Shown: one piece after another, positions 62,997 through 64,000 of the stretch | How the letters are laid out: each line of letters starts with the position of its first letter | Numbering within the stretch: position 1 is the first letter of the stretch | Source of the DNA: CAVXZE01 sp963766175 | GTDB lineage: Bacteria; Myxococcota_A; UBA9160; UBA6930 | Direction: 5' to 3' | Assembly: GCA_963766175.1 (NCBI GenBank) | Contig: CAVXZE010000008.1 | Coordinates: 1 to 64,000 of the forward strand | Length of the DNA stretch: 64,000 nucleotides | The notes under the pieces: model-generated | Databases searched by the model: none | What the model was told of the DNA's origin: nothing | The model's input: only the letters and a program-made list of their open reading frames with translations | Position numbers and translations under genes: made by a program

Positions 62997-64000
62997 TCAC
63001 TCCTCCGCCAGCGTGAGCTTCACGCCGAAGACGGTTTCGAAGAGGTGGAACTTGCGCCGCGCGGCCCACTTCTCCAGGAGAAGATCGCCCTCCGCCTCGA
63101 GCTCGAGCAGGACTTCGTCATCCCCACGCCGTACCTTGACGGCCCGAACCTTCTGGCGGTGCTCCCGATCCAGCACGTCGGCGGCGCGAAGGATCGCCGC
63201 GAGACGCTCGACCACGGAGCGGTCCTCGGTGGAGAGCGCTGCGAAGCTCGGGTGCTTCATCGTCGGGTGGGCCTTGCGATGGTACCGCCCCACGTTCGCC
63301 ACCATCTCTCTCTCCCGCCGGTCGAGCCCGACGAGGTCGGATTCGGAGATCAGATAGTAGGAGTGCTTGTGGTGCTTCGACATCGAGACGTACAGACCCA
63401 CGTCGTGGAGAATTGCCGCCGCCTCCAAGAGGATCCTCTCCGCCTCTCCCAGGGCGTGCAGGTCCCTCGTTTGGTCGAAGAGAGAGAGAGCGAGGTCCGC
63501 CACCCGGACGGCGTGGGGCTCGTCCAGGTCGTAGCGGCGTCCGAGACCGAGTACGGAGGCCCGGAGCTCCCGCCGGCGTTCCTCCAATGCACCGCGCCGG
63601 GCCAGCTCATCGATGGTGTCGAGAAGCAGCCCCTCCTTCAGCCCCACGTCGGGCACGTAGACCCGGTCCACTCCGAAGATCTCGCCGATCTTCAAGTAGA
63701 CGACTCCCGCGGGCAGGATCACGTCCGCCCGATCCTCACGGAGACCGAACTGCTCGATCCGCTCGTGGAAGGAGATGGCGGCGAGCTTTCGAACCCACTT
63801 GCGGAGGCGCGAGAGCGGGATGACCCGGACCCCCTCCCGGAGCACCGGGTCTCCGATGGCCTCGTCGCCCGCAAGGTCGGCCAGGGTGACGATCGAGCCG
63901 CCCGTGGCGGCGAGGAAGTCGAGCGGCTCGTGGCCCATCGCGGTGAGGACCCGTGCCCGGATCGCGTCGACGTACTCGGTGAGGAGCGAGAAGAAGTCCG
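62997..64000 (-). CDS. Ppx/GppA-type phosphatase with HD domain, C-terminal part (cut by window edge)
   Basis: The frame is open to the right edge (first complete codon ends at 63998), reading FFSLLTEYVDAIRARVLTAM before the ATG at 63938, so the gene starts beyond the window. ATGGSIVTLADLAGDE is the second phosphate-binding motif of exopolyphosphatases, and LPAGVVYLKIGEIF follows. The C-terminal half is an HD-type helical domain (LLEAAAILHDVGLYVSMSKH, HKHSYYLISESDLVGLDRRE). It degrades polyphosphate or pppGpp. It heads the polyphosphate-related trio. Confidence 0.92.
   Translation of the reverse strand, partial: DFFSLLTEYVDAIRARVLTAMGHEPLDFLAATGGSIVTLADLAGDEAIGDPVLREGVRVIPLSRLRKWVRKLAAISFHERIEQFGLREDRADVILPAGVVYLKIGEIFGVDRVYVPDVGLKEGLLLDTIDELARRGALEERRRELRASVLGLGRRYDLDEPHAVRVADLALSLFDQTRDLHALGEAERILLEAAAILHDVGLYVSMSKHHKHSYYLISESDLVGLDRREREMVANVGRYHRKAHPTMKHPSFAALSTEDRSVVERLAAILRAADVLDREHRQKVRAVKVRRGDDEVLLELEAEGDLLLEKWAARRKFHLFETVFGVKLTLAEE

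Overview
This is about 64 kb of high-GC bacterial chromosome, almost fully coding. No rRNA or other direct taxonomic marker is present. The gene order (rpsB-tsf-pyrH-frr-uppS-dxr-rseP ... psd-pssA-leuA-leuB-asd-like-truA-rplM-rpsI-pyrG), a eukaryote-like Ser/Thr kinase, and many outer-membrane and lipoprotein genes fit a Gram-negative bacterium of deltaproteobacterial type (Myxococcota, Desulfobacterota or Binatota-like). That placement is inference from synteny and composition.

Left part (1-10.7 kb) is patchwork. It holds the 3' end of aconitase, a decayed IS1380-type transposase, an SPFH/prohibitin gene, a fragment of a glycosyltransferase, a DksA/TraR zinc-finger gene bracketed by two copies of a 31-bp repeat, a YheU-family gene, a GPH-family sugar/cation symporter, a multi-spanning membrane protein and an alpha/beta hydrolase. 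An IS5/IS903-type element with both terminal repeats follows. It cuts an integrase gene that starts next to a tRNA-Arg/tRNA-Val pair, so part of this region is probably an island or integration hot spot.

Middle (10.9-36.1 kb) is a minus-strand housekeeping block, with many adjacent genes overlapping by 4 bp (ATGA or GTGA): NAD kinase, RecN, an FHA protein, an M23 peptidase, SecA, ArgJ, then a translation/nucleotide/isoprenoid/membrane-protease/phospholipid/leucine/ribosome series ending in CTP synthase, which has its own good promoter. Oddities are an S2 protein with a tandem-repeat tail, RseP with three apparent PDZ repeats, an aspartate-semialdehyde-dehydrogenase-like protein lacking its catalytic Cys and His, and no cdsA between uppS and dxr.

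36.1-50.3 kb is an envelope-signalling neighbourhood and the most interesting part. It contains rarA, a membrane Ser/Thr kinase with a DUF4384-like outer domain, a TPR plus beta-barrel outer-membrane protein, a secreted FecR-like protein, a 1070-residue exported TPR-CHAT (caspase-like) protein, an OmpA-like protein, two DUF4398-type lipoproteins (one fused to OmpA and broken by a frameshift), an OprD-like porin and an M48 lipoprotein protease. A deletion-scarred pfkB pseudogene sits inside it.

Right part (50.4-64 kb) carries a thiolase, a glycosyltransferase-methyltransferase fusion, three overlapping HupE/UreJ-type membrane genes, pterin-carbinolamine dehydratase, a NhaD-like antiporter followed by a tandem universal stress protein, a CMD-SDR pair, and a polyphosphate-related set (polyP:AMP phosphotransferase, a metallophosphoesterase with an altered GNH motif, and a Ppx/GppA-HD gene running off the right edge). 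All assignments come from reading motifs and order; no database search was run.
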